Source: Bacteroidota bacterium
GTDB taxonomy: Bacteria; Bacteroidota; Bacteroidia; B-17B0; Aurantibacillaceae
Reading direction: 5' to 3'
Assembly (NCBI GenBank): GCA_019638705.1
Contig: JAHBTI010000015.1
Coordinates: forward strand, 1 to 64,000
Length of the DNA: 64,000 nucleotides
Positions 51,249-60,006 of the stretch are shown here, one piece after another. The notes beneath the pieces are model-generated. The model was not told the DNA's origin. It worked only from the letters and a program-made list of their open reading frames with translations, and did not search any database. Position 1 is the first letter of the stretch. Every line of letters begins with the position of its first letter. The position numbers and the translations under genes were made by a program.

Positions 51249-53773
51249 TGACTACCCCAACATTTTTTATAGATGTGATTGTTCCGCTTTCCGTGCCGAA
51301 TAAATATACCTATCGCGCACCCAAGCAAATGAACGACGAGCTTGCCGTGGGGAAGCGCGTGTTGGTGCAGTTCGGTAAATCAAAAATTTACACGGGCATT
51401 ATTTATCGTATTCATAGCGAAGCACCCAAGCAATACGAAGCAAAATATTTGGAAGCTGTTTTAGATGAAACGCCAATCGTAACAGAAACACAATTAAAAT
51501 TTTGGGATTGGATTTCCTTTTACTATTGCGCTAATCCGGGTGATGTGATGAATGCCGCCTTGCCTTCGGGATTAAAATTGAGCAGCACTTCGCATTTGCA
51601 ATTAAATCCTGATTTTAATTTTGAGGAAACGGCGCACACGCATTTCACCGAACGCGAACATAGTTTGTTGGACACTCTGCACGCCACGCCAAATTTGAGT
51701 TTTGACGATGCCGCAAATCTACTGAACATAAAATCCGTTCAAACAATCATAAACAATCTGCTAAAAAAAAATGCAGTGCAAGTGTATGAAGATGTTAAAG
51801 ACAAATACAAACCAAAATTACAATCGTTCATTAAGTTGAATGAAAATTACAACAACGAAACACTTTTACACGACACCTTAAATCAATTAGAGAAAAAAGC
51901 ATTTAAGCAAGCGGAGGCACTGTTGTATTTTTTGCATTTGAAAAAAGCACAAAACGATGATTGGCTCAAAAAATCCACGCTTCTGAAAAAGAGTGAGAAT
52001 GGGGCAATCAACGCACTCGTGAAAAAAAATATTTTTGTTGAAGAACAATTTGAAGTGGGGCGTTTGCTTTTTGAAAAAGGAAAAAACGTTTCCAAACAAT
52101 TAAGTGCGCAACAACAAACAGCCTACACACACATTGTTTCCGCTTTTGAAAAAAACAAACCTGCACTTTTGCACGGCGTAACAGGCAGCGGCAAAACGGA
52201 AGTATATATTGAACTCATTAAAGACACGCTCAAACAAAACAAACAAATTTTATTTCTCATTCCCGAAATTGCTTTGACTACACAACTGATTACTCGTCTT
52301 CGCGCTGTGTTTGGCGAGATAGTTGGCGTATATCATTCGCGCTTTAGTGAAAATGAACGGGTGGAGATTTGGAACAACGTTTTACATCAGTTTAAAGTTC
52401 AAAGTTCAAAGTTCAAAGTTGCCGAAAGTCAAAACTTCAAACTTCAAACTTCAAACTTCTCACTTATCTTGGGAGCAAGGTCAAGTTTGTTTTTACCTTT
52501 TTCCAATTTGGGTTTAATTATTGTTGACGAAGAACACGACAATTCTTTTAAGCAACACGACCCTTCACCGCGTTATCATGCGCGAGATGCGGCTTTGTAT
52601 TTGGCAACTTTGCATAAAGCAAATGTATTATTGGGAAGCGCAACGCCGTCGGTAGAAAGTTTGTATAATGTTGCTCAACAGAAATATGAATTGGTTGAAT
52701 TGAAAAATCAGTTTGTAGAAAGCGGCGGAACTCTTGTAGAAGTTTGCGATACCTTGCGTTTTGAACAAACCAATCAAATGAAAGCAAGCCTCACGCCGCC
52801 TTTGTTTGAAGCTATTGAAAAAGCATTGGCGAAAAAAGAACAAATTATTTTGTTTCAAAACCGTCGCGGCTTCGCGCCTTATACCGAATGTCGCCAATGC
52901 GGACACGTGCCTCATTGCGTGCAATGCGATGTGAGTTTAATTTATCACAAGCAGCAACAAAAATTAATTTGTCATTATTGTGGTTACAGCATTACACCGC
53001 CGAAAACCTGCACGGCTTGCGGAAGTAACCAGCTTCACTACAAAGGCATGGGCACTGAAAAAATTGAGGAAGATGTGGAAATTCTTTTTCCGAAAGCAAA
53101 AATTGCGCGCATGGATTTGGACAGCACGCGCAGCAAATATGCCTACAAGCAACTGATTGACGATTTTGAAAACGGACAGATTGATATTCTCATCGGCACG
53201 CAAATGGTAACCAAAGGCTTGGATTTTAATAATGTGAGCGTGGTCGGCATTTTAAACGCGGACAGTATTTTAAATTTTCCCGATTTCCGTTCCTTTGAAA
53301 AAGCGTTTCAACTCATTACACAAGTGAGAGGTCGCGCGGGGCGCGGCACAGAAAAGGGGAAAGTGTTTATACAAACATCGCAACCCGAACATAAAGTCAT
53401 AAAAAGCATTGTGGAAAATACCGCGCAGGAATTTTTAAATGAAACTTTAGCTGAAAGGCAGCATTACCATTATCCGCCTTTTTCGCGCCTGATAGAAATT
53501 ACCGTCATTTCAAAAGACCTGAATGAGGTCAATCATTTATCCAAAGAGTTGTTTTTGTTGCTGAAACCTCACTTTTCTGAAAACCTTTTGGGACCTGAAT
53601 TTCCGCTTATTTCCAAAATAAAAAATCAGTATCACAAACACGTTTTAATAAAATCTTCAAAACAACACACGCCGCTTTCGGTGCGCCAACTCATTTTTTC
53701 TTCTTTAAATGAATTGCAAAGCAATTACAAAAACTGGCGGTATAAGGTTGCGATTGATATTGACCCGATGTGA
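51248..53773 (+). CDS. priA: Primosomal replication helicase PriA
   Basis: Protein of 841 residues. Walker A is GVTGSGKTEVYIE (near residue 310), the Walker B box DEEH (near 426), then the zinc-binding region with eight cysteines in CRQCGHVPHCVQC, CHYCG and CTACGS (about 548-595), and helicase motifs TQMVTKGLDFNNV and QVRGRAGRG. It reloads the replisome at stalled forks. Between NNVLHQ and LILGARSSLF an extra Lys/Ser/Phe-rich stretch (FKVQSSKFKVAESQNF and more) is encoded by heptanucleotide repeats and is not part of the family fold. Confidence 0.95.
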   Translation: MTTPTFFIDVIVPLSVPNKYTYRAPKQMNDELAVGKRVLVQFGKSKIYTGIIYRIHSEAPKQYEAKYLEAVLDETPIVTETQLKFWDWISFYYCANPGDVMNAALPSGLKLSSTSHLQLNPDFNFEETAHTHFTEREHSLLDTLHATPNLSFDDAANLLNIKSVQTIINNLLKKNAVQVYEDVKDKYKPKLQSFIKLNENYNNETLLHDTLNQLEKKAFKQAEALLYFLHLKKAQNDDWLKKSTLLKKSENGAINALVKKNIFVEEQFEVGRLLFEKGKNVSKQLSAQQQTAYTHIVSAFEKNKPALLHGVTGSGKTEVYIELIKDTLKQNKQILFLIPEIALTTQLITRLRAVFGEIVGVYHSRFSENERVEIWNNVLHQFKVQSSKFKVAESQNFKLQTSNFSLILGARSSLFLPFSNLGLIIVDEEHDNSFKQHDPSPRYHARDAALYLATLHKANVLLGSATPSVESLYNVAQQKYELVELKNQFVESGGTLVEVCDTLRFEQTNQMKASLTPPLFEAIEKALAKKEQIILFQNRRGFAPYTECRQCGHVPHCVQCDVSLIYHKQQQKLICHYCGYSITPPKTCTACGSNQLHYKGMGTEKIEEDVEILFPKAKIARMDLDSTRSKYAYKQLIDDFENGQIDILIGTQMVTKGLDFNNVSVVGILNADSILNFPDFRSFEKAFQLITQVRGRAGRGTEKGKVFIQTSQPEHKVIKSIVENTAQEFLNETLAERQHYHYPPFSRLIEITVISKDLNEVNHLSKELFLLLKPHFSENLLGPEFPLISKIKNQYHKHVLIKSSKQHTPLSVRQLIFSSLNELQSNYKNWRYKVAIDIDPM
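52394..52459. repeat. Heptanucleotide repeat insertion inside priA
   Basis: AAAGTTC is repeated four times (last unit one base short; 52394-52420), then 11 nt, then AAACTTC four times (52432-52459). The two blocks are imperfect inverted copies, so the insert can fold. It keeps the priA frame. Confidence 0.95.
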
Positions 53774-53863
53774 TTGACAATTTTTTAATTTTGTTTGCTT
53801 TGGATTTATCTGAAAATATAATTTAGAAATTAGTAAATTTACTCTCACCAACAACAGCAAACC

Positions 53864-54085
53864 ATGACGGAATTTAAAGTTCAATTAGAAGATAAATTGG
53901 TGCAAACCATTGGTTACAGCACTATTGAAAAATATTTAAACGAGTATCTCAATCAAATTATTCTTAAAATTTCTGCCCAAGAAGTGTTGAGCGATTTGAA
54001 ATCGTTTGACTTGGAAAACGACAGCAAATGGAAACTTGCCCGTGAACAGGCTTGGAAAGAGCAAGGGTATTTGTACCATAAATAA
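53864..54085 (+). CDS. Putative antitoxin of a PIN toxin
   Basis: Protein of 73 residues (MTEFKVQLEDKLVQTIGY, then helical, ending WKEQGYLYHK). It lies 9 nt before a PIN-domain gene. Small N-terminal DNA-binding plus a toxin-binding tail is the normal antitoxin plan, although no standard fold can be named from sequence alone. Confidence 0.7.
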   Translation: MTEFKVQLEDKLVQTIGYSTIEKYLNEYLNQIILKISAQEVLSDLKSFDLENDSKWKLAREQAWKEQGYLYHK

Positions 54086-54094
54086 CTATGCCTT

Positions 54095-54520
54095 ATGGTG
54101 CGTGATTTTGTTGTAGATGCCAATGTTTTAATCAGCATGATGATTAGCGGAAAATCTTCGTACAAGCCTGTTTTATCTTTCTTTAATTTTAATACGCCTC
54201 AATTCGCATTTGCCGAAATTGAAAAATATGCCGACAGCATTTTTGAAAAAAGCAAACTTAACGCACCCGAACTTAAACGGTTTACGTTTTTTATTTTTAA
54301 TCATGTATCTGTAATTCCACGTTTGGTAATTAGCAGCGAAGCCATTGAAAAAGCTACTGAACTTACACACGATGTGGACATTAAGGATTTAAGTTATGTG
54401 GCTTTGGCTATTGAGTTGGATTGTGTTTTATTGACAAGAGATAAACCGCTTATAAATACCTTAAAGAAAAAAGGATTTAGAAAAGTAATGGCTTTTGAAG
54501 ATTTTTTAATTACACTTTAA
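54095..54520 (+). CDS. PIN-domain toxin (VapC-like ribonuclease)
   Basis: Protein of 141 residues. The acidic residues of the PIN active site are seen: Asp 7 in VVDANVLIS, Glu in FAEIEKY, Asp in DVDIKDLSYVALA and Asp in LLTRDKPL. It is expected to cut RNA and to be held inactive by the upstream small protein. Confidence 0.85.
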   Translation: MVRDFVVDANVLISMMISGKSSYKPVLSFFNFNTPQFAFAEIEKYADSIFEKSKLNAPELKRFTFFIFNHVSVIPRLVISSEAIEKATELTHDVDIKDLSYVALAIELDCVLLTRDKPLINTLKKKGFRKVMAFEDFLITL

Positions 54521-54531
54521 AAAATAAAAAC

Positions 54532-54771
54532 ATGATTGCAACTCACAACATTCAGAACATCACATTTGACAAGGGTTTCATGTGTTTGAAAATTGACAAC
54601 AAGTCAATTAAAATTGCTTTGGATAAAATTTCTTCCAAGTTGAAAAACGCTGATGACTTGCAAAGAAGTTTTTATAAAATTTCTCCTTCAGGGTACGGTA
54701 TTCATTGGTCGCTTATTGACGAGGATTTGTCCGTTGAAGCAATTTTAAAGCAATACGTTCCGCAGGATTAG
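54532..54771 (+). CDS. DUF2442 family protein
   Basis: Protein of 79 residues with the DUF2442 pattern: ITFDKGFMCLKIDNKSIKI and the C-terminal YGIHWSLIDEDLSVEAIL. The family is common beside toxin-antitoxin genes and is predicted to bind nucleic acid or toxin. It lies 11 nt after the PIN gene, so it may be part of that unit. Confidence 0.8.
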   Translation: MIATHNIQNITFDKGFMCLKIDNKSIKIALDKISSKLKNADDLQRSFYKISPSGYGIHWSLIDEDLSVEAILKQYVPQD

Positions 54772-54848
54772 CCACTTGTTAATGTTGCAGCTACCGGCAC
54801 GGCAGTTGCCGTTTTTTTTAAGTTTATCATTTTCATATTTATTTGTTT

Positions 54849-55901
54849 TTAATTGTTAGAATACTTAAATGTGAATTGTGCAGAATTAGACCCGTCATTG
54901 CTGGAAACAGTAAATTCCGTCAAATCACTGGATAAAGCTACTGAGCCTGCTACAAAAGGTCCTGAAGTGGTACTCATAGACATATACTGGCTGTCGCTAC
55001 AAGTGGGTACGCTATTAGTACCTGTGCTTTCGGAAGAATTACCGTTGCAATTATCACTGCCTACATGATATTTCCATGTGCCGTTGGCATAAAACTTAAT
55101 GTAATCGTCTTTATTGCAGTCAGGAACAGGAACGGAGTTTCCATTAATTTGAGTGGAATATAATTTCCACTTGCCCCTGAGAAATTTCTTTGTTTCCGTT
55201 GATAAACTTGTCCAGCCGCTATTGTCGCTCCACTGATTATTGTGTATGCCCACTAATCCGCCAGTGTTCTCTTGAATTATACTTCCCCAATTAGTTCGCG
55301 TGTCATTTGGCGTTTGCGGATTTCGGTATTCTACGCTCACATATACTTCCGTGCCGGTAGGAAATGTTTTTTTGAAATAAGCCCCGCTTGTGCCTTGTTG
55401 ATATGTGCAGGTGGTGGAGTCTAAGCAGAAATTGTGATTACCGTTGTCCACATCGTTTGCCCAGCTTGCTTTGCCGGCATACAAATAGGCTTTATAATTT
55501 GCAAGGTCAGGTGTATTGTATATTGTGCCGCTGCCTCCGCCGCTAATACACGCATTGCTTATAGCACACCACACATACGATTTTTCTCCGCACTTCACAG
55601 AATGCTCTCCCTCTGCCCGAAATCCAACGCCTTTCAAAACAATTTTATTTCTCGCGCGGACATAAATACTACGAGACCCTTTGTGTTCAAAAGAGGTAGT
55701 GAAAGTACGTCCTTCGCCGGAGTTTCCCTGACCGTCGTCCCATTCAATTATATCTGCATATTCCCCGCACCATGTAAAAGTAACCTGTTCGCCCACCTCG
55801 CAGGTTTCGGGTCCCTGAATGCAGGTATTAGGTTTTTTGAATTGTTTGCAGCTTGCAAGCATGGCAACTGCGAGAAAAAGAAGTATAGTTTTTGATTTCA
55901 T
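54849..55901 (-). CDS. Lipoprotein with PKD-like and lipocalin-like domains
   Basis: Protein of 350 residues with lipobox MLASC. Residues 25-90 look like a PKD-type beta-sandwich (CEVGEQVTFTWCGEYADIIE, then FTTSFEHKGSRSIYVRARNK), the centre is a Cys-rich beta region, and the last 110 residues from FLRGKWKLYSTQINGN resemble a lipocalin-like domain. It is surface or periplasmic; its function is unknown. Confidence 0.75.
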   Translation of the reverse strand: MKSKTILLFLAVAMLASCKQFKKPNTCIQGPETCEVGEQVTFTWCGEYADIIEWDDGQGNSGEGRTFTTSFEHKGSRSIYVRARNKIVLKGVGFRAEGEHSVKCGEKSYVWCAISNACISGGGSGTIYNTPDLANYKAYLYAGKASWANDVDNGNHNFCLDSTTCTYQQGTSGAYFKKTFPTGTEVYVSVEYRNPQTPNDTRTNWGSIIQENTGGLVGIHNNQWSDNSGWTSLSTETKKFLRGKWKLYSTQINGNSVPVPDCNKDDYIKFYANGTWKYHVGSDNCNGNSSESTGTNSVPTCSDSQYMSMSTTSGPFVAGSVALSSDLTEFTVSSNDGSNSAQFTFKYSNN

Positions 55902-55991
55902 GTTTTTGTGTATTTAAACTTGTTTATGTTTTTTAAAACCTTATTGTGTTATTAATTATATAGTTCGTAGCTGTAGTTTCCTGACAATTTT

Positions 55992-57434
55992 TTAATCCCA
56001 TTTATCAACGAGTTTGGCAAATTTTTCAGTCTGACTTTTTTCAAAGCGTTCAAGTGCCTGCTTTGTATCTGTCATCTCTTCAAATTTCTCCATAGTGCCA
56101 CAGTCCTTATATTTAACGGCATTGCTGTAACCGTCGCCCATACTGTACATGCGTTTTAAATAATCGGTTTTGTTTTTACCATCATCAATAAATTCCATTA
56201 CCGTTGCTTTATTATTAATAAAATACTGAACCTCATTTTCTCCGCTTACCTGGTTTATAGTGGCTGAATAAACGCGGCTTTGGTTTAGTGATACCAGCAC
56301 TTTGTAGCAAGTTGACCACCAATCGTCAACAGAAAAGGATTTTACTTGTTTTAAAGGCACCTGACTTGCATCTACTGCTTCAAAAATGGTGGTTTGGTAT
56401 AATTCATTCAATTTTGAAACAACAAAAGCCGCATAGTTCTCATCTTCAAAATCTTTTTCCTTAGCCCCTTCTACGCAGGCACCTCCCGGAGTTAAGGTTC
56501 TTATTATGGTTTTCTGAAACTCAATTGTTACACCTATTTTATTGCCTTCGCTTTCTAAACGCTTAACCTTTGCCGAAAATGTTTCTTTTTTAGGCGGCAG
56601 GTTAGGTTTTTTAGAAGCAATGCCCGGGTCGGGAGTGCTTGGTCTGGAAGCCATTCTTGCTGTGCGAATACTGTCTTTTATTTCCTTTTCCCTTTTCATC
56701 TGCGCTTTCATATCTTTAAAATCTTTAAATTCATTGGCAGAAGCTCCTGTCTTTGGCATTGGTAAGGGACCATTAGCGAAAATATATTTTACCTGACCCG
56801 GATTTTGTTTCTCATACCAAATATTATACAGCGTAAGCACAGAGTCAAGATTTGAATTGTCTTTGCGTAACGAGCCTTTCAATTCCTCGCAGTCGGCAAT
56901 CATTTCAGCGTAGTTGGTACCCGGGGCTTTTTCGCCCGCTTTCCATGTAATTTTATTTACATATTTTCCAACCACCACGTTGTTTTCTTTATAATCAATG
57001 GTTACGTAATAATATTGCTGAATGCCGCCCTGCCTTGTGAGCACCACAAAATTTTGCGCAACTCCTACATTGGTGCTAACGCCTGAAATAGGCACTGCTC
57101 TTTTTGCCCAAAGATTACCATCAACGCTAAACGCTTCAAGTGTTCCTGAAGTTATTTTGGATGGAGTGCCGCTTTTCTCTATTTCTAAAGTGTTATCTGT
57201 TTTTTTCAGTTGTTCGGGTAGTTGCATTTTTACAGTTACTTGTTCTGTTTTCCCGTCAGGATACAAAATGGTTGCAGGAAGCATTTTTCCGGCATTTTCT
57301 CTGCGAAATACAGGTTCGTTCTTGTCTTTTGAGAACAATTGCGAAAAGCCTTTTTGGGCTGTGAGCAGCATTAAAGCCCACAGGATAAATGCTGAGGTGC
57401 TTATAACACCTGTAAAATTGTGTTTCTTTTTCAT
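55992..57434 (-). CDS. Exported protein of unknown function
   Basis: Protein of 480 residues with an N-terminal hydrophobic segment (STSAFILWALMLLTAQKGFS). The mature part contains a Lys/Arg/Glu-rich, Pro-rich linker near residues 235-290 (MKAQMKREKEIKDSIRTARM) and two folded halves. No known domain is recognised. It lies between the lipoprotein gene and the GloVer-repeat gene on the same strand, about 30 nt after the latter. Confidence 0.72.
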   Translation of the reverse strand: MKKKHNFTGVISTSAFILWALMLLTAQKGFSQLFSKDKNEPVFRRENAGKMLPATILYPDGKTEQVTVKMQLPEQLKKTDNTLEIEKSGTPSKITSGTLEAFSVDGNLWAKRAVPISGVSTNVGVAQNFVVLTRQGGIQQYYYVTIDYKENNVVVGKYVNKITWKAGEKAPGTNYAEMIADCEELKGSLRKDNSNLDSVLTLYNIWYEKQNPGQVKYIFANGPLPMPKTGASANEFKDFKDMKAQMKREKEIKDSIRTARMASRPSTPDPGIASKKPNLPPKKETFSAKVKRLESEGNKIGVTIEFQKTIIRTLTPGGACVEGAKEKDFEDENYAAFVVSKLNELYQTTIFEAVDASQVPLKQVKSFSVDDWWSTCYKVLVSLNQSRVYSATINQVSGENEVQYFINNKATVMEFIDDGKNKTDYLKRMYSMGDGYSNAVKYKDCGTMEKFEEMTDTKQALERFEKSQTEKFAKLVDKWD

Positions 57435-57467
57435 TGTTTTTAATTGTTTAAAAGGTTATGTATTCGT

Positions 57468-59228
57468 TTATTGTTTAATGAGTTTAACTTGCGTAACAGA
57501 ACGGCTTTCGGTTATGATTAAAAAGTAAATACCGCTTGGCAAGCCGCTCACATCTAATTTTGAATGTGGCGTGATAAACGATGAATGATAAATTACTTCC
57601 TTACCCAAAACATCAAGCACTTTTACCGAGTACGTACCTTGCCCATTTTTTTGGCTGATGTGTATTTCATCGTTTGCGGGATTGGGAAATAAATTAAACT
57701 TTAAACTCTCATCTTTCAACCCCTCGATGCCCACTGTTTCGCACACATCAACCGACACATTTAATGAAACAGTTTTTGAGCCAATGCAACCATTATCATC
57801 TGTACCTTGCAATTGAACGCTGTATGTAGTGCTGCCTGTTGTTGTAAATGCAGCACTTGTAAACGTAGTGCCTATTGCAGTATTTGTTTGGGTACTCCAA
57901 GTATTGGTGTGTACACTCCAAGTATAGGTGTTTGCACCACTTGCAGTAAATGTTAAGCCTGAATTTAGGCAAGCCGAAGTTTGGTTGGCTGCCACTACCG
58001 CAACAGTGGGGTTTACACAAACCAAATTATAGCCAAAAACTACACCTCTACCACTTCCGTTTTCTCCTCCGCCATAACTTGCCGTGCCATACAAATGAGT
58101 GCCCACTTTAATTAAAGAGCCTAAAGGCTGCAGTCCATAAGCTCCGTTGTTGTTGGTTGTGTAGTCGCCACCAAAATTAGATAAAATGCTGTGTTCTGTT
58201 CCGTCGGGTTTTATTTTAAAAATTGAACCGCTACCACTGAGGAAGTTACCGGTACCGCCCATACTGGTTGTGCCATACAAATACGTGCCGTCGCTAATTA
58301 AAGAACCTTGAGGTCTGCCACCGTTTGCAAAGTTAAAATCAAGCAATTTGGTAAAGTCGGTTCCGTCAGGTTTTATTTTAAAAATTACACCGTATTTACT
58401 TGTGGTGGCTGTGTTTGTTACACCTTCGCCGCCTTCTTTTGTCATACCATACAAATACGTGCCGTCGCTAACTAAAGAACCATAAGGCTCTCTTCCGTTG
58501 TTTATATTATCAAAACCAAATAAAATCGTATAATCTGTTCCGTCGGGTTTTAGTTTAAAAATTGCACCACCATAACCATCATAACCACCATCAGAAGTTG
58601 TACCATACAAATAAGTACCGTCGCTAATTAAAGAACCATAAGGCATTCTTCCGTTTGTATTATTAAAATTATGTAAAACAGTATAACCTGTTCCGTCGGG
58701 TTTTAGTTTAAAAATTGTACCGTAGCCACCTGTGCCACCGTCACTTGTTGTGCCATACAAATACGTGCCGTCGCTGAGTAAAGAACCTCGAGGATAGCTT
58801 CCGCCCGTGGCACCCAAAGAGGTACAATTATGTATAACGGTATAATCTGTTCCGTCGGGTTTTATTTTAAAAATTGTACCGTAACCGTTTGTACCGCCTT
58901 GTTGTGTTGTGCCATACAAATACGTGCCGTCGCTAATTAAAGAACCTTGAGGTCTGCCACCGTTTGCAAAGTTAAAATCAAGCAATTTGGTAAAGTCGGT
59001 TCCGTCGGGTTTTATTCTAAAAACTGTGCCGTTGTTGTTTGTGCCACCGTCATACGTTGTACCATACAGGTAAGTGCCGTCACTGTATAAATCACCTTTT
59101 GGCTGGCTTCCGATTGTTGTGCCGGTAGTGCCACTAAACGTACATAATATTGAGTAGCCGTTTAGTTGTGTTTGTGCATTTATCCCAAATGCTACTGCTA
59201 ATGTTGAGAGTAAAGTTAATTTTTTCAT
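57468..59228 (-). CDS. GloVer-repeat secreted protein with T9SS signal
   Basis: Protein of 586 residues: signal sequence (ends FGINAQ), about eight to nine tandem repeats of the form GSLISDGTYLYGTT...GG...G-x-I-F-K-I-K-P-D-G-T (the choice-of-anchor GloVer repeat), an Ig/PKD-like region, and a type A C-terminal sorting domain (FNLFPNPANDEIHISQKN ... VKLIKQ). It should be exported by type IX secretion, controlled by PorX. Two repeat units share about 95 identical nucleotides, so recent exchange between repeats is likely. Confidence 0.9.
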   Translation of the reverse strand: MKKLTLLSTLAVAFGINAQTQLNGYSILCTFSGTTGTTIGSQPKGDLYSDGTYLYGTTYDGGTNNNGTVFRIKPDGTDFTKLLDFNFANGGRPQGSLISDGTYLYGTTQQGGTNGYGTIFKIKPDGTDYTVIHNCTSLGATGGSYPRGSLLSDGTYLYGTTSDGGTGGYGTIFKLKPDGTGYTVLHNFNNTNGRMPYGSLISDGTYLYGTTSDGGYDGYGGAIFKLKPDGTDYTILFGFDNINNGREPYGSLVSDGTYLYGMTKEGGEGVTNTATTSKYGVIFKIKPDGTDFTKLLDFNFANGGRPQGSLISDGTYLYGTTSMGGTGNFLSGSGSIFKIKPDGTEHSILSNFGGDYTTNNNGAYGLQPLGSLIKVGTHLYGTASYGGGENGSGRGVVFGYNLVCVNPTVAVVAANQTSACLNSGLTFTASGANTYTWSVHTNTWSTQTNTAIGTTFTSAAFTTTGSTTYSVQLQGTDDNGCIGSKTVSLNVSVDVCETVGIEGLKDESLKFNLFPNPANDEIHISQKNGQGTYSVKVLDVLGKEVIYHSSFITPHSKLDVSGLPSGIYFLIITESRSVTQVKLIKQ

Positions 59229-59286
59229 GATAATAGAGTTTTAGTTATGCGAATTAAGCTATTAGCTGCGATATAAATTTGTGTGA

Positions 59287-59349
59287 TTTTGTGAGTGGCA
59301 GGAATTATTTTGTGAGTGAACGGAATTGTTTTGTGAATGGAAATTTGAA
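59287..59349. promoter_or_regulatory. Three 21-bp direct repeats upstream of the GloVer gene
   Basis: TTTTGTGAGTGGCAGGAATTA, TTTTGTGAGTGAACGGAATT(G) and TTTTGTGAATGGAAAT... follow one another with an exact 21-bp period. Direct repeats two helix turns apart are the usual form of LytTR-type binding sites. The block recurs at 59792-59854. Confidence 0.75.
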
Positions 59350-59358
59350 TTTCATTTC

Positions 59359-59429
59359 CGTCATTGCGAGAAGGTACGACGAAGCAATCTGCCGCAAAAA
59401 ATGAGATTGCTTCGTTTCTCGCCATGACG
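59359..59429. repeat. REP-like hairpin
   Basis: CGTCATTGCGAG... and ...CTCGCCATGACG are the ends; GAAGCAATCT pairs with AGATTGCTTC inside. It lies in one copy of the duplicated upstream region but not in the other. Confidence 0.8.
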
Positions 59430-59434
59430 TTTAC

Positions 59435-59728
59435 TTAATTTATTTCATTAGATTTGGCGCGGTGCTTTCTCTCTGTGGCGTAAAAATCGTAAGTAACGCC
59501 TGCTTTGGTTATCCATGCGTCTAATCCGCCTGTGCGCACAAGGTACAGCACATCAGCGTGCCACTGCCCTTTGTTCTCAATAAAAAATTGTTGGCTTGGC
59601 AGTTGCGTTGTTGGCAACATGTCTTTTTCAGCCCTTGCAAAAAGACCGCCGAAAGTTAAAAGTATGGCTAAAGCCGCTCTGAATGCGCCCTGCGCGGAAG
59701 TTGCGAGTTGTTTTTGTGTGTATTGCAT
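59435..59728 (-). pseudogene. N-terminal remnant of an SBBP-type secreted protein
   Basis: Ninety-seven codons with a signal-like start (AALAILLTFGGLFARA) and then FFIENKGQWHADVLYLVRTG, DAWITKAGVTYDFY. This is the start of the large SBBP-repeat/gliding-type proteins of Bacteroidota, which are normally several hundred residues or longer. The frame stops just after this module, and 36 nt of its 3' end recur at 59934-59969, so it is a truncated, partly duplicated remnant. Confidence 0.75.
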
Positions 59729-59791
59729 TTTTTCCTGTTTTTAATATTCTGGAACGAAATTAAGCGATTGGCAGCGGTATATTTTTAACGA

Positions 59792-59854
59792 TTTTGTGAG
59801 TGGCAGGAATTATTTTGTGAGTGAACGGAATTGTTTTGTGAATGGAAATTGATG
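59792..59854. promoter_or_regulatory. Three 21-bp direct repeats, second copy
   Basis: Same block as 59287-59349, upstream of the SBBP remnant (minus strand) and about 150 nt before the histidine kinase gene (plus strand). The rest of 59855-60006 contains a 36-nt repeat of the SBBP remnant's end and no gene. Confidence 0.75.
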
Positions 59855-60006
59855 AGAGTGTAAAAGCAGTTAGCAGTAAGCAGACTGCCAAAGCGGACTT
59901 ACGACTTATGACTAAGAATTTGCGACTTATAATTTTATTTCATTAGATTTGGCGCGGTGCTTTCTCTCTTGGTACCGTTTAATTCACTTTTAAAACAATT
60001 TATTTT

